DNA of 64,000 nucleotides. It comes from Thermomonospora catenispora. GTDB lineage: Bacteria; Actinomycetota; Actinomycetes; Streptosporangiales; Streptosporangiaceae. The stretch is taken from the NCBI RefSeq assembly GCF_006363815.1, contig NZ_RRYT01000008.1, positions 62,001 through 126,000 of the forward strand, written 5' to 3'. Both the position numbers and the translations under genes were made by a program. The notes below the pieces were generated by a model. The model was given only the letters and a program-made list of their open reading frames with translations. It was not told the DNA's origin and made no database searches. How positions within the stretch are numbered: the stretch's first letter is position 1; every line of letters starts with the position of its first letter. Positions 8,197 to 18,022 of this stretch are shown here, one piece after another.

Positions 8197-8991
8197 TCAG
8201 CTGAACAGGTACTTGCCGCAGTGCGGCCACTGGCCCTGCCAGCGGCCGTTCACCTTGTTGTAGAGCAGCTGCGCGCGGTAGGTCTGCTCGGCGGCGGACG
8301 CCTCGGACGGCAGGCCGGTGCCGCCGACCGAGGCCCAGGTCTGCCGGGAGAACTGGTAGAGCCCGTAGTAGCCGGCGGGGTTGACGGCGTTGGGGCGTCC
8401 GCCGGACTCGCACTTGGCCAGGGCCGCCCAGTTGAGGCGCGCGGCCTCGCCGCCCACGCTGGTGGGCTGAGGGCCGATCTCCACGATGCGGGCGACGGGC
8501 TTGCGGAGGATCTTCTGCTCGATGACCGCCTTGACGCGTCCGCCGTTCTTGCCGCGGACGTAGGCGACGGTGACGAGCTTCTCGCCCGCCCGCCCGTTCC
8601 TGACGACCTTCTCGCTCCAGGCGGCCAGCTTGGAGTTCTTCCGCTTCCGGACCGGCGGATCGATCTTGATCGTGCGGGTGACCGGCTTGGACAGCAGCCG
8701 CCGGACCCGCACCGCGTCCACCGCGGGCTCATCCAGGTCCGGCCTGACCAGGTAGTACCGGCCGAGCCGGACGTTCGCCTGGGCGAGGACCTCGCGGACG
8801 GTGCGACCGGTGGTCGTCACCGTGGTCCTCTTGCCGTCCACCGTGAGCACGATCTGCCGGGGCGTGACGGTGGGCGTGGCCTTCGGGGCGTCCGCGGCGG
8901 CCGGACGGGTGCCTCCCTCGTCGCCGCCACAGGCCGTCGCCGACGCCGCGAGCAGCGCGACCGCGAGCACAACAGCGGGGATACGGCGCAC
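8197..8991 (-). CDS. rpfB: resuscitation-promoting factor (DUF348-G5-Rpf lipoprotein)
   Basis: A secreted peptidoglycan hydrolase. The order is lipoprotein signal (RRIPAVVLAVALLAASATAC), one DUF348/ubiquitin-like repeat (QIVLTVDGKRTTV...), a G5 domain (about residues 115-185) and a C-terminal Rpf lysozyme-like domain. The last has the catalytic Glu in LAKCESGGRP and the aromatic GYYGLYQFSRQTW. RpfB proteins often have three DUF348 repeats; only one is clear here. GTG 8991 is chosen because AGGAGG lies 8 nt upstream; ATG 9018 has no ribosome site. Its place between tatD and rsmA is the rpfB locus. Confidence 0.88.
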   Translation of the reverse strand: MRRIPAVVLAVALLAASATACGGDEGGTRPAAADAPKATPTVTPRQIVLTVDGKRTTVTTTGRTVREVLAQANVRLGRYYLVRPDLDEPAVDAVRVRRLLSKPVTRTIKIDPPVRKRKNSKLAAWSEKVVRNGRAGEKLVTVAYVRGKNGGRVKAVIEQKILRKPVARIVEIGPQPTSVGGEAARLNWAALAKCESGGRPNAVNPAGYYGLYQFSRQTWASVGGTGLPSEASAAEQTYRAQLLYNKVNGRWQGQWPHCGKYLFS

Positions 8992-9134
8992 CAACGGGTC
9001 CTCCTGGCAAGACGGCATCAACCGCGCCAGACGATAGGGGCACCCACCGCCCCACCGCTACCGAAACCGGGACACTTCACTGCCCTCACCGCTCAGCGGG
9101 ACGAGCCCTCCAGTGCCTCCTATAGCGTCCTGTC

Positions 9135-10115
9135 ATGCTGCTCGCCCGTCTGGCCCTGATCGCGGTGGCGGTGGCCGTCGTGGGGGTCGTCAACGCCCAT
9201 CCCGCCCGGCTGATCTACAACCACGTCGCCGGAGAACGGGTCACCGTCCACGTCACCGACTGCGACCGCGAGCGCAGGAGGCTGGACTGCCGCGGCACCT
9301 GGCGCGACTCGGCCGGCCGGACGCACGAGGGCCGCGTCCACGGCGCCCACTCCCACGAGGTCGGGCGCCGGGTGAGCGCGCAGGCCGGGCCGGTGGGCGT
9401 CTACGTGGGCGGCCTGGCCCGGCAGTGGGTCTGGTTGGCCGTGCCCGTCATCACCGTGCTCGCCCTGCTGGGGACCGCGGTCGCGGTGGTCTGGCTGGGG
9501 CTGCGCACCCGAGCCCACGGGCGCGAGCTGCTGGCCCGGCCGGGCGCGCTGCTGGCCGAGCCCCGCCGCATCCGCCGCGCCGCCGACGGGCGGACGCTGG
9601 TGTCGCTGCGGCCCGCCGCGGCCCCGCCCCGGCACGACCCGACGCCCCTGCCGGGCGGGAAGCCCCGGGAGAAGACCTCTCCCGTGCTGGACCGGGTGCT
9701 CCGCCTGGCCGCCAACCCGGCGCGCCGAGAACGCTTCATCGCCGCACGGGACCCCTCGGGCGCGGTGCGGTTCATCATCGAACGCCGTCCCACCGGGGCG
9801 GACCAGCCGGAGACCTGGCTGCTGGCCCCCGACGGCGAGGCGCGCGGCCTGGTGCGGCGCCTGGAGGGGAACCCGTTCCGCGCCCAGTTCCTGCGCGCGG
9901 ACGGGGAGCGGGTCGGGTCGGTGAAGCCCGACCCGCAGGTCCCCGAGACGATCAACCGGTTCATCGTCCGCGACCGGTCCGGCCGCCGCGTCGCCACGGT
10001 CGGCCCCGGCACGTTCCTGCGGTGGGCCTGCCACATCGAGCCCGACGCCGACCCGCTGGTGCGCGATCTGACGCTGGTCCTCACCGTCGACCTGATCCGC
10101 CTCGTCCAGGCCTAG
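9135..10115 (+). CDS. hypothetical membrane protein
   Basis: 326 residues. Membrane segments lie at residues 1-20 (LLARLALIAVAVAVVGVVNA) and about 97-120 (VWLAVPVITVLALLGTAVAVVWLGL), with an extracytoplasmic loop between that contains two Cys (DCDRERRRLDCRG), possibly a disulfide. The C-terminal 200 residues look soluble and cytoplasmic, and may form a beta-rich fold. No family recognised. It stands alone, divergent from rpfB and convergent with tatD. Confidence 0.75.
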   Translation: MLLARLALIAVAVAVVGVVNAHPARLIYNHVAGERVTVHVTDCDRERRRLDCRGTWRDSAGRTHEGRVHGAHSHEVGRRVSAQAGPVGVYVGGLARQWVWLAVPVITVLALLGTAVAVVWLGLRTRAHGRELLARPGALLAEPRRIRRAADGRTLVSLRPAAAPPRHDPTPLPGGKPREKTSPVLDRVLRLAANPARRERFIAARDPSGAVRFIIERRPTGADQPETWLLAPDGEARGLVRRLEGNPFRAQFLRADGERVGSVKPDPQVPETINRFIVRDRSGRRVATVGPGTFLRWACHIEPDADPLVRDLTLVLTVDLIRLVQA

Positions 10116-10130
10116 CGCCGGTCCCGGCGC
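10115..10130. terminator. candidate bidirectional terminator
   Basis: GCGCCGG TC CCGGCGC, a compact GC hairpin in the 31-nt gap between two convergent genes. It has no U-tract, as is common for actinobacterial terminators. Confidence 0.4.
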
Positions 10131-10146
10131 ATCGGAGCGGGGCCGG

Positions 10147-10977
10147 TCACCAGGGGCCGAACAGGCGCTCCCCGGTGGCGGCGATGGCGGCGCACAGCTC
10201 GGCGACCTCCACGCCCTTCACCTCGGCCATGAAGCGGACCGTCAGCGGGATCAGATAGGAGGCGTTGGGCTTGCCCCGGTAGGGGACGGGCGTCAGGAAC
10301 GGCGCGTCGGTCTCCACCAGGATCGAATCCAAGGGCGCCGCCCGCAGCGCCTCGCGCAGCGGCTCGGCGTTCTTGAACGTGACGTTCCCGGCGAAGCTCA
10401 TCACATAGCCGCGGTCGGCGCACTTCTTGGCCATCTCGGCGTCGCCGGAGAAGCAGTGGAAGACGACCTTCTCGGGGGCGCCCTCCTCCTCCAGGACGGC
10501 CAGCACGTCCTCGTGGGCCTCCCGGTCGTGGATCATCAACGGCTTGCCGGTGCGCTTGGCGATGTCGATGTGCGCCCGGAAGGAACGGTGCTGGTCCTCC
10601 TTGGGCGCCCAGTCGCGGTAGTAGTCCAGCCCGGTCTCCCCGACCGCCCGCACCTCCGGCCGCTCCGCCAGCCTGGCGATGTCGTCCAGGACGTCGTCGT
10701 CGATCCCGGCGGTCTCGTTGGGATGGATGGCGACGCCGGCGTACACGTCCGGGTTCTCCCGGGCGGCCTGAGCCGCCCAGGACGAGGACTTCAGATCGCA
10801 GCCGATGGTGAGGATGCGGCGGATGCCGACCGCGTGCGCGGCCGACACCGCCCGCGGCACCGGGACCTCCAGCAGGTCCAGGTGACAGTGGCTGTCGAAG
10901 ACGTCGACCGGCAACGCCTCCGGCAGGGGAGGAAAGCTCGCACCGATGAAGCCGTCGCCGGCCCGTTCGCTGATCAT
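10147..10977 (-). CDS. tatD: TatD-family metal-dependent hydrolase
   Basis: A TIM-barrel DNase/deoxyribonuclease family member of 276 residues. Metal ligands and motifs are visible in order: DSHCHLD, VAIHPNE, VGETGLDYYRD, MIHDREAHED, FHCFSGD and VETDAPFL. ATG 10977 has GGAG 7 nt upstream; a GTG at 11019 is the alternative. It follows metG on the same strand, the canonical metG-tatD-rpfB order. Confidence 0.92.
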   Translation of the reverse strand: MISERAGDGFIGASFPPLPEALPVDVFDSHCHLDLLEVPVPRAVSAAHAVGIRRILTIGCDLKSSSWAAQAARENPDVYAGVAIHPNETAGIDDDVLDDIARLAERPEVRAVGETGLDYYRDWAPKEDQHRSFRAHIDIAKRTGKPLMIHDREAHEDVLAVLEEEGAPEKVVFHCFSGDAEMAKKCADRGYVMSFAGNVTFKNAEPLREALRAAPLDSILVETDAPFLTPVPYRGKPNASYLIPLTVRFMAEVKGVEVAELCAAIAATGERLFGPW

Positions 10978-11047
10978 GACCCACTCCGTGTGAGACCGTG
11001 GCCGCCGGGGAACGGCCACTCGTCCACTGTGTGCAACGACGTGCCGG

Positions 11048-12844
11048 TCAGGACTGTTCCAGCCGGCGCAGCTCCTCGTCCACGATCGAGGCGTCCAGCT
11101 TGGCGAACAGCGGCTTGGGCTTGCTCAGCGGGGTGCCGGGACGGATCGGCCGGTGCTCCCAGCGGGCCTGCTCGGCGCCGTAGTCACCGGTGATCACCGG
11201 GTAGGACGGGCCGCCGTCCTCGTCCACCTCGCGGATCTCCGGCATGGCCGCCCAGACGCCCTCGCCGCCCAGCATCTTGTGCACCTTGTCCGAAGACTTG
11301 GGCAGGAAGGGGGTCAGCAGCGTCTTGGCGTCGTCGACGACCTGCAGCGCCACGTGCAGGACGGTGCCCTTGCGGGCGCGGTCCTCCTCCTTCCACGGCT
11401 GCTGCGTCGACAGGTAGCCGTTGGCCTCGCGGACGACGTCGAAGGCCGCGGTGACGGCGTTCTTGAACCGGGAGCGGCCCAGCTCGGCGCCGACCCGGTC
11501 GAAGGCGGCGCGGCTGTGCTCCAGCAGCGCCCGGTCCGCGTCGGTCAGCTCACCGGCCTCGGGGATGGCGCCGAACTCCTTGGCCGCCATGGTCACCGAA
11601 CGGTTGACCAGGTTGCCCCACTGGGCGACCAGCTCGTTGTTGTTGCGCTCGCGGAAGTGCTGCCAAGTGAAGTCGGTGTCCTGGGTCTCCGGGCCGGCCA
11701 CCGCGACGTAGTAGCGCAGAGCGTCCACGTCGTAGCGCTCCAGGAAGTCCTTGACGTAGATGACCACCTGGCGGGAGGAGGAGAACTTGCGGCCCTCCAT
11801 CGTCAGGAACTCCGAGGCCACGACCTCGGTGGGCAGGTTGAGCGGCCCCAGGGAGCCGGGCTTGCCTCCCTTGTCGCCCTTGCCGCTGTAGCCCAGCAGC
11901 ATGGCCGGCCAGATCTCGGAGTGGAAGACGATGTTGTCCTTGCCCATGAAGTAGTACGACAGGGCGTTCGGGTCCTGCCACCAGGCCCGCCACGCGTCGG
12001 GGTCGCCGGAGCGGCGGGCCCACTCCACCGAGGCGGACAGGTAGCCGACCACCGCGTCGAACCACACGTACAGCCGCTTGTCGGGCCGGTCCCGCCAGCC
12101 CTCCAGCGGGACCGGGACGCCCCAGTCCAGGTCGCGGCTGATCGCCCGGGGCTGCAGGTCCTCCAGCAGGTTGAGGGAGAACTTCAGCACGTTGGGCCGC
12201 CACCGGTCCTGCTTGCCGCGCAGGAAGTCGCCGAGCGCGTCGGTGAACGCCGGCAGGTCGAGCATGAAGTGCTCGGTCTCGACGAACTTGGGGGTCTCCC
12301 CGTTGATCCGCGACCGGGGATTGATCAGGTCCACCGGGTCGAGCTGGTTGCCGCAGTTGTCGCACTGGTCGCCGCGCGCCCCGTCGTAGGAGCAGATCGG
12401 GCAGGTGCCCTCGATGTAGCGGTCGGGCAGGGTGCGGCCGGTGGACGGGGAGATCGCGCCGAGGGTGGTCTTGGGGAAGATGTAGCCGTTGTCGTACAGG
12501 CCCTTGAAGATCTCCTGGACGACCGCGTAATGGTTGCGGGTGGTCGTCCGGGTGAACAGGTCGTACGACATGCCGAGCGCCTGCAGGTCGGAGGCGATGA
12601 CCCGGCTGTAGCGGTCGGCGACCTCGCGGGGGCTGACGCCCTCCTTGTCGGCCTGCACCAGGATGGGGGTTCCGTGCTCGTCGGTGCCGCTGACCATGAG
12701 TACCTGGTTGCCCGCCATCCGCTGGTAACGGCTGAACATGTCGCAGGGCAGCGCGAAACCGGAGACGTGCCCGATGTGACGGGGCCCGTTGGCGTACGGC
12801 CAGGCGGGCGCGGCCAGGATGTGCTGACTACTCGACGAGGACAT
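11048..12844 (-). CDS. metG: methionyl-tRNA synthetase
   Basis: Class I aminoacyl-tRNA synthetase, 598 residues. HIGH box at 23-26 ([10 protein letters not shown]), a zinc knuckle [17 protein letters not shown] at about 145-161, and a KMSKS-type loop reading KFSSS near residue 351. The anticodon-binding helical domain follows. The ATG at 12844 starts the typical N-terminus ([15 protein letters not shown]). A much longer upstream open frame is a GC artefact. The enzyme is of the short form without a C-terminal EMAP domain. Confidence 0.95.
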   Translation of the reverse strand: MSSSSSQHILAAPAWPYANGPRHIGHVSGFALPCDMFSRYQRMAGNQVLMVSGTDEHGTPILVQADKEGVSPREVADRYSRVIASDLQALGMSYDLFTRTTTRNHYAVVQEIFKGLYDNGYIFPKTTLGAISPSTGRTLPDRYIEGTCPICSYDGARGDQCDNCGNQLDPVDLINPRSRINGETPKFVETEHFMLDLPAFTDALGDFLRGKQDRWRPNVLKFSLNLLEDLQPRAISRDLDWGVPVPLEGWRDRPDKRLYVWFDAVVGYLSASVEWARRSGDPDAWRAWWQDPNALSYYFMGKDNIVFHSEIWPAMLLGYSGKGDKGGKPGSLGPLNLPTEVVASEFLTMEGRKFSSSRQVVIYVKDFLERYDVDALRYYVAVAGPETQDTDFTWQHFRERNNNELVAQWGNLVNRSVTMAAKEFGAIPEAGELTDADRALLEHSRAAFDRVGAELGRSRFKNAVTAAFDVVREANGYLSTQQPWKEEDRARKGTVLHVALQVVDDAKTLLTPFLPKSSDKVHKMLGGEGVWAAMPEIREVDEDGGPSYPVITGDYGAEQARWEHRPIRPGTPLSKPKPLFAKLDASIVDEELRRLEQS

Positions 12845-13030
12845 GTCACCAAGCCTAGAGGCCCGCGCAGGCGGGCTCAGCACGTTATCGCCGAGGGTCA
12901 TCGCCGGGCCCGTCGCCGAGGTCGTCGACGAGGTCGTCGCCGAGCGCGGCCCGGGCGCGGACGCCGATACGCTAGCGGCGGTTTCCCGCATCCCACGTGA
13001 CGGTCCCCGACGCAGAGGTTGAGATCCGGC

Positions 13031-14584
13031 ATGGTCCCCACGACGGTCCGCGAGTCCGCTCCGGAACGCCCCGCCGCGGCGGGGGCGCCCCGCAGGCCGT
13101 GGTGGCGGCGCCGGGTGGCGGGGCTGGCGGCGCTGGTGGCCGCCTGCTCGGTGGTCGTGCAGTGGATCGTCATGACGCCGCCGCTGTACTACGACCCCTA
13201 CTACGTGTTCGAGGGGGCGCGGCGCTGGCCGGACATCCCGCTGGACCGCTGGCCGTTCAACGAGGTGCCGCACCAGGTGTCGCGGATCGGCCTGCTGCTG
13301 CCGGCCCGGCTGATGCAGGAGCTGCTGGGGCCGGGGCAGGCGGCGTACTTCGCGATGGCGGCGCTCGGCGGGATCGTCTTCTACGTCGGCTGCTACCTGC
13401 TGGTGCGGTCGCTGCTGGGGGACCGGATCGCGCTGCCGGCGACGCTGCTGCTGATGGTCCACCCCTTCTTCCTGCTGACCAACCCGTTCAGCGAGCAGGA
13501 GATCACCTGGTCGATGGGGGTGATGCTGCCGGACATGCCGGGGGCCGGCCTGTTCGCGACGGGGGTCGCCGGCCTGGTCGTGGCGAGCCGCCGCACCGGA
13601 CGCCGGCAGACGGCGCTGCTGGCGGCGGCGGGCCTGTGCATGGGGTATGCGTTCCTGATCCGCGACTTCGCGGCGTTCATGTACGCGGGGATCCCGGTGT
13701 TCTTCCGGCTGCTGGGGATCCCCTGGCGGCGGCTGTGGGCGGTGGCCGCGCCGATGCTGGGCGTGCTGATCGCCAGCATGATCCACAACCAGCTGGTGTG
13801 GGGGAACGCCATGTCGGCGATCCGGTCGGCGGCCGGGCACGGCGGGGAGCCGAGCGAGCCGGTGACGCGGATGCTGGCGCTGCGGTCGTTCGAACGGGCG
13901 ATGACCGACTGGCATCCGCTGGGTTGGATCTTCGTCGCGTTGCTGCTGCTGAACGCGATCGGCTGGGTCGTGACCCGGGACCGGCGGCTGGCGCTGACGC
14001 TGGTGTGGTTCGTGACGCTGGCGGTGCCGCTGACGCTGCTGTCGGGGGTGCTCGACCCGCACCACATCACGCTGCGGGGCTGGCTGCTGCGGTACTGGTT
14101 CCCGGTGCTCCCGGCGCTCCTGGCCGGCGGGCTGGGCGCGTTGACGCTGCTGCTGGCCCGGATCCCCGCCGCCGGGGTGCGGACCGCCCTGGCGGCGGCG
14201 TGCTGCGCGCTGGCCGCGGTGTACGCGCCGGCGGCGGTCGCGCAGGTGCCGGACCTGCCGCGCGACAAGGCCTGGCGGGAGCTGCGGGGATGGCTGGCCG
14301 GCCGGGACGATCTGCCGGTGATCTGGTCGGACCATCGGCTGGCGCAGACGCTGACCTTCTACACCCGCGACGTGTGGGGCCGAAAGCAGTGGCACGGGCG
14401 GATCCGGTCGTTCCCGCACGAGTACCGGGCGATCCCGGTGATCGCCGAGGACGGGCCGTTCCTGTACACCCGGTGGCGCGGGATGGAGCCGGCGATGGTG
14501 GCGAACACGCGCCTGTCGCCGGAGAACGGCTACCGCCTGCTGTGGCGGTCCTCGGACGGGCTGCTGGAGCTCTGGGCCCGGTAG
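13031..14584 (+). CDS. multi-membrane glycosyltransferase-like protein (GT-C type)
   Basis: 517 residues with about ten hydrophobic segments. A short cytoplasmic N-terminus is followed by TM1 and a first extracytoplasmic loop rich in acidic and aromatic residues ([14 protein letters not shown]), the layout of GT-C lipid-linked-sugar transferases of the PMT/ArnT fold. The C-terminal 120 residues are soluble ([20 protein letters not shown]). ATG 13031 chosen. It is divergent from metG and is first of several envelope glycosylation genes. Substrate unknown. Confidence 0.75.
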   Translation: MVPTTVRESAPERPAAAGAPRRPWWRRRVAGLAALVAACSVVVQWIVMTPPLYYDPYYVFEGARRWPDIPLDRWPFNEVPHQVSRIGLLLPARLMQELLGPGQAAYFAMAALGGIVFYVGCYLLVRSLLGDRIALPATLLLMVHPFFLLTNPFSEQEITWSMGVMLPDMPGAGLFATGVAGLVVASRRTGRRQTALLAAAGLCMGYAFLIRDFAAFMYAGIPVFFRLLGIPWRRLWAVAAPMLGVLIASMIHNQLVWGNAMSAIRSAAGHGGEPSEPVTRMLALRSFERAMTDWHPLGWIFVALLLLNAIGWVVTRDRRLALTLVWFVTLAVPLTLLSGVLDPHHITLRGWLLRYWFPVLPALLAGGLGALTLLLARIPAAGVRTALAAACCALAAVYAPAAVAQVPDLPRDKAWRELRGWLAGRDDLPVIWSDHRLAQTLTFYTRDVWGRKQWHGRIRSFPHEYRAIPVIAEDGPFLYTRWRGMEPAMVANTRLSPENGYRLLWRSSDGLLELWAR

Positions 14585-14590
14585 CCCCGG

Positions 14591-16366
14591 TCACCGCCGC
14601 CAGGCGACCCAGTCGCCCTCGACGGTGCGGCGGCTGTCGACGACGCGCCAGCCGGGCGGTGCGCCGCCCGGCCAGGTGCGCTCGGCCGGCGTCCCCGGCT
14701 CCCAGCGGAACAGCACCAGCTCCGCCTCGGCGGGCGGCCCCTGGCGGACGTCGAAGAACGTCACTTCCTCCCACGACACCAGGTACAGCTGGATGACCCA
14801 GATCTTCCACTCGATGGCGCCGTCGACGGCGACCCGGGGCCGGGATCCGGCCGGGCCGATCGACCCGCTCAGGTCGGCGGCGGCGGCCATCTGCCGGACG
14901 AACGGGCGGGAGATGTTCCAGGCGGCGGCCGCGCTCGCCGCCAGGTCGACCACGAGCAGCCCGCACACCAGCGCCACGGCGCCGCGTCGTCCCCGCAGCG
15001 CCGCCGCGATCGCCAGGCCCAGCAGCGCCAGCCCCGCCAGCGTCGCCGCCCACAGATGGAACCCGTCCCAGGTCCAGGTCAAGAACCCGGTCTCGGGAAA
15101 GTCGAAGGGAAAGTGCACATATCCGGCGAACTTGCCGCCGGCCCGCCATTCGATCAGGACGGCGAGCGCCGCCGTCACGGCGGCCGTGGCGGCCCCGGCC
15201 GCCGCCACGGTCCGGCGGGCGGCCGTGAGCAGCACCGCCACCCCGACGGCGACCAGCGTCGGCGCCAGGCACGCCAGATAGCGGCCATAGGCGTGGTTGG
15301 CGATCCGCTGCTCGTCGGGCAGGGCCGCGGCGGTGGCGAACGCGATCCCCGCCACCGTCGCCAGCACCGCGCACGCCAGCGCCCGCACCTGCGGCGCGGC
15401 GCCGCGGCGGACGGCGACGCCGAGCACGGCCGCCAGCCCGATCCCGGCCAGCCCCCACGTCCCGACCACCAGGTACCAGATCTGGCCGAGGCCGACCGGG
15501 ATCGTCCAGCCGTAGCCTGAGGGGGTGGTGATGCGCTCGAGCAGCATCGCCCCCATCTCATAGGAGCCGCGCGGGTAGAGCCGGGGCCAGATCCAGCCGT
15601 TCAGCGCGCCGCCGGCGAGGGCGACGCCGCCGGCGGCGGCGGCGCCGACGGCGGCCGACCACCACGGCCGCCAGCGCGCGACGACCGCGACCAGCACCAG
15701 CACCAGGTGGACGGCGAGGACGACGGTGCCGCGCGAGTGCGTCGCGTAGGCGTAGCCGGCCAGCAGGCCCGCCCCCGCCCCGTGGAGGGCGACCCTGACC
15801 GGGCCGGCGGAGCCGGGGTCGGCGGTCAGCCAGGAGTGCGTCAGCAGCAGCCAGCCCAGCAGCACCACCGGCAGGATCGCGTCGGTCAGCGCGTACTGGG
15901 TGAAGAAGACCGCGGCCGGCAGCAGCGCCACGGCGTGGGCGGCCCCGTACGCCCACGGCCCGCTCAGGCCCAGCCGGCGCAGCAGCACGAACAGCGCCAC
16001 CAGCAGCAACGCGCCGACCAGGGCGTTGATGACCATGACGATCCGGTACACCGTCACCGGGTCGTCGGCCAGCCAGAACGCCGGGAGCAGCAGCAGCGGA
16101 TAGCCCCCTCGGTAGGGGGTGCTGTGGGAGATGTCGGCCGCGGGCCCCCCGGTCAGCAGCCGCGCCGCGAACAGGTAACCGGTCTCGTCGGGGTTGGCGA
16201 CCGGGATGGTCTGCCCCGCCGCCAGCGCGACCCGGATCCCGGCCTGCACCAGCCAGCCCACCAGCAGCCACAGCCCCCACCGGCGGGCGGGGGCGGACGG
16301 GGGCGGGGAGTCCGGCGAGGCCGCCCGGGCCGGATGCGGAAGGGGCGGCGGGGATGCGGCCTTCAC
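14591..16366 (-). CDS. multi-membrane glycosyltransferase-like protein (GT-C type)
   Basis: About 591 residues with at least ten membrane segments. The first loop carries VANPDETGYLFAARLLTGG, the acidic D-E motif seen at the same place in PMT/ArnT-fold transferases. A soluble C-terminal segment ends VEGDWVAWRR. The start is uncertain: GTG 16366 avoids a Pro-rich lead, while GTG 16498 would overlap the upstream GT2 gene by 68 nt. It is probably co-transcribed with and coupled to that GT2. Convergent with the preceding gene (6-nt gap). Confidence 0.75.
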   Translation of the reverse strand: MKAASPPPLPHPARAASPDSPPPSAPARRWGLWLLVGWLVQAGIRVALAAGQTIPVANPDETGYLFAARLLTGGPAADISHSTPYRGGYPLLLLPAFWLADDPVTVYRIVMVINALVGALLLVALFVLLRRLGLSGPWAYGAAHAVALLPAAVFFTQYALTDAILPVVLLGWLLLTHSWLTADPGSAGPVRVALHGAGAGLLAGYAYATHSRGTVVLAVHLVLVLVAVVARWRPWWSAAVGAAAAGGVALAGGALNGWIWPRLYPRGSYEMGAMLLERITTPSGYGWTIPVGLGQIWYLVVGTWGLAGIGLAAVLGVAVRRGAAPQVRALACAVLATVAGIAFATAAALPDEQRIANHAYGRYLACLAPTLVAVGVAVLLTAARRTVAAAGAATAAVTAALAVLIEWRAGGKFAGYVHFPFDFPETGFLTWTWDGFHLWAATLAGLALLGLAIAAALRGRRGAVALVCGLLVVDLAASAAAAWNISRPFVRQMAAAADLSGSIGPAGSRPRVAVDGAIEWKIWVIQLYLVSWEEVTFFDVRQGPPAEAELVLFRWEPGTPAERTWPGGAPPGWRVVDSRRTVEGDWVAWRR

Positions 16367-16430
16367 CGGCCGCGGGGGCGCCGGCGAGGGCCCGGCCCGG
16401 TCACGGCGGTCGGGGGGCCGTCCGCCGCCG

Positions 16431-17735
16431 TCAACGTTCCCCGCCCGATGCGCCGGCGGAGGCCTCGGCGGCGTCCTCCTCCGCGGCCCGCTCGGCACGT
16501 CCGGCCTGCTCGGCCTCCTCGGCGGCCACCCGGTCGGCGGCGGCGTCCACCACCACGGCGGCCTCGTCGGCGGCGTCGGTCAGCGGCGGGTGCTCGCGGC
16601 GGCGGATGTGCAGGATGCTGACGAACATCGAGGCGAAGATCGCCTGGAAGCTCATCACCAGCGCGGTCGCCGCCGGCACCACCATGCGCAGCGACTGACG
16701 CGGGTCCAGCTCACCGAAGTTGTTGACCCGCCAGTGCAGCAGGGAGGCCACCAGCCCGGTCAGACCGGCCAGGGCCAGCAGGCCGCCCAGCACCAGCCCG
16801 CGCTCCATGGTCCACCAGGACACCAGCCGGTCCACCCGGCGGTCCCGCGGCAGGAAGCCCTCCTGCATCGCGTACACCTTGGTGAACAGCGCGAACAGCA
16901 CCGACTGGAAGCCGATCACCATCGCCGCGCCCGCGCCGACCAGCGTGTCGACGTCGAACGCCACATCGCCGACCCGCACCGGCCCGAACGACAGCGCCAC
17001 GCCGGCGACCAGGCCGACCAGCATGAACGCCAGGCCCGGGATGAGGAACAGCCAGCGCGGGCTGTACAGCAGCAGGAAGCGCAGGTGCCGCCAGCCGTCC
17101 CGCCAGGTGTTCAGGTGCGGCGGGCGGGAGCGGCCGTCCTTGGACAGGGTGGTGGGGACCTCGCGGACGTCGTAGCCGGCGAGGGTGGCCTTGACCACCA
17201 TCTCGCTGGCGAACTCCATCCCGCCGGTCTGCAGCCCCAGCCGCATGATCGAGTCCTTGCGGAAGGCGCGCAGCCCGCAGTGGAAGTCGCCGATCTTGCT
17301 GCCGAAGAACAGCCGCCCGATGAAGCTCAGCACCGGGTTGCCCAGGTAGCGGTGCAGCGGCGGCATGGCGCCGGGCTCGATCCCGCCCTTGAAGCGGTTG
17401 CCCATCACCAGGTCGGCGCCGTCCCGCAGCTGCTCCAGGAACGGCATCAGGGCGGTGAAGTCGTAGGAGTCGTCGGCGTCGCCCATCACCACGTACCGGC
17501 CCCGCGCCGCCCGGATGCCGCCCATCAGGGCGTTGCCGTAGCCCTTGTCGGCCACCGGCACCACGCGTGCCCCGGCCGCCCTGGCGAGCTGCTGACTGCC
17601 GTCGGTGCTGCCGTTGTCGGCGATGACGACCTCGCCGTCGATGCCGTGCTCCTCGAGGAAGCCGATCGCCTTGCGCACGCAGGTCTCGATCGTCTCGGCT
17701 TCGTTCAGACACGGCATCACCACGGAGAGTTCCAC
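16431..17735 (-). CDS. GT2 polyprenyl-phosphate sugar synthase with C-terminal membrane domain
   Basis: 434 residues. The GT2 domain (1-230) has SVVMPCLNEAETI, the DXD-like MGDADDSYDF and GDFHCGLRAFRKDS, all typical of dolichol-phosphate-mannose-synthase-like enzymes that load a sugar on a polyprenyl phosphate. Four membrane segments and an Ala/Glu-rich tail follow. GTG 17735 is preceded by AAGGAGATCTCC, a strong ribosome site. It would supply lipid-linked sugar to the neighbouring GT-C proteins. Confidence 0.85.
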   Translation of the reverse strand: MELSVVMPCLNEAETIETCVRKAIGFLEEHGIDGEVVIADNGSTDGSQQLARAAGARVVPVADKGYGNALMGGIRAARGRYVVMGDADDSYDFTALMPFLEQLRDGADLVMGNRFKGGIEPGAMPPLHRYLGNPVLSFIGRLFFGSKIGDFHCGLRAFRKDSIMRLGLQTGGMEFASEMVVKATLAGYDVREVPTTLSKDGRSRPPHLNTWRDGWRHLRFLLLYSPRWLFLIPGLAFMLVGLVAGVALSFGPVRVGDVAFDVDTLVGAGAAMVIGFQSVLFALFTKVYAMQEGFLPRDRRVDRLVSWWTMERGLVLGGLLALAGLTGLVASLLHWRVNNFGELDPRQSLRMVVPAATALVMSFQAIFASMFVSILHIRRREHPPLTDAADEAAVVVDAAADRVAAEEAEQAGRAERAAEEDAAEASAGASGGER

Positions 17736-18022
17736 GGAGATCTCCTTCGCTACCGCTGGTGACCGTCTTGAGTGCTCGTCATCTGCTCTCGATGCGTTCC
17801 ATGGGCGGCCGCACTCCATGATGCACGCCCCGTGGAGCGGCCGGAGCAGGTGTCCGCTCCGCCCGCCGGCGCCCGTATCGTGTTGCGCAGTCGCGACACG
17901 ATCGCCCTCGCCGCGACAGCGACAGGCGGCAAGCTTGAGGGACAAGCATACGGGCAGCACGGCCCGGAGAGGTTAGGGTCGGCAATTGAGCAGATCGGCT
18001 GAGCAGATCGGCGGCCACCGGG

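Noticed and set aside
12845-14419. Long 5' extension of metG
   Set aside because: The extension is Arg/Gln/Pro-rich and antisense to a real membrane protein; MetG starts normally at 12844.
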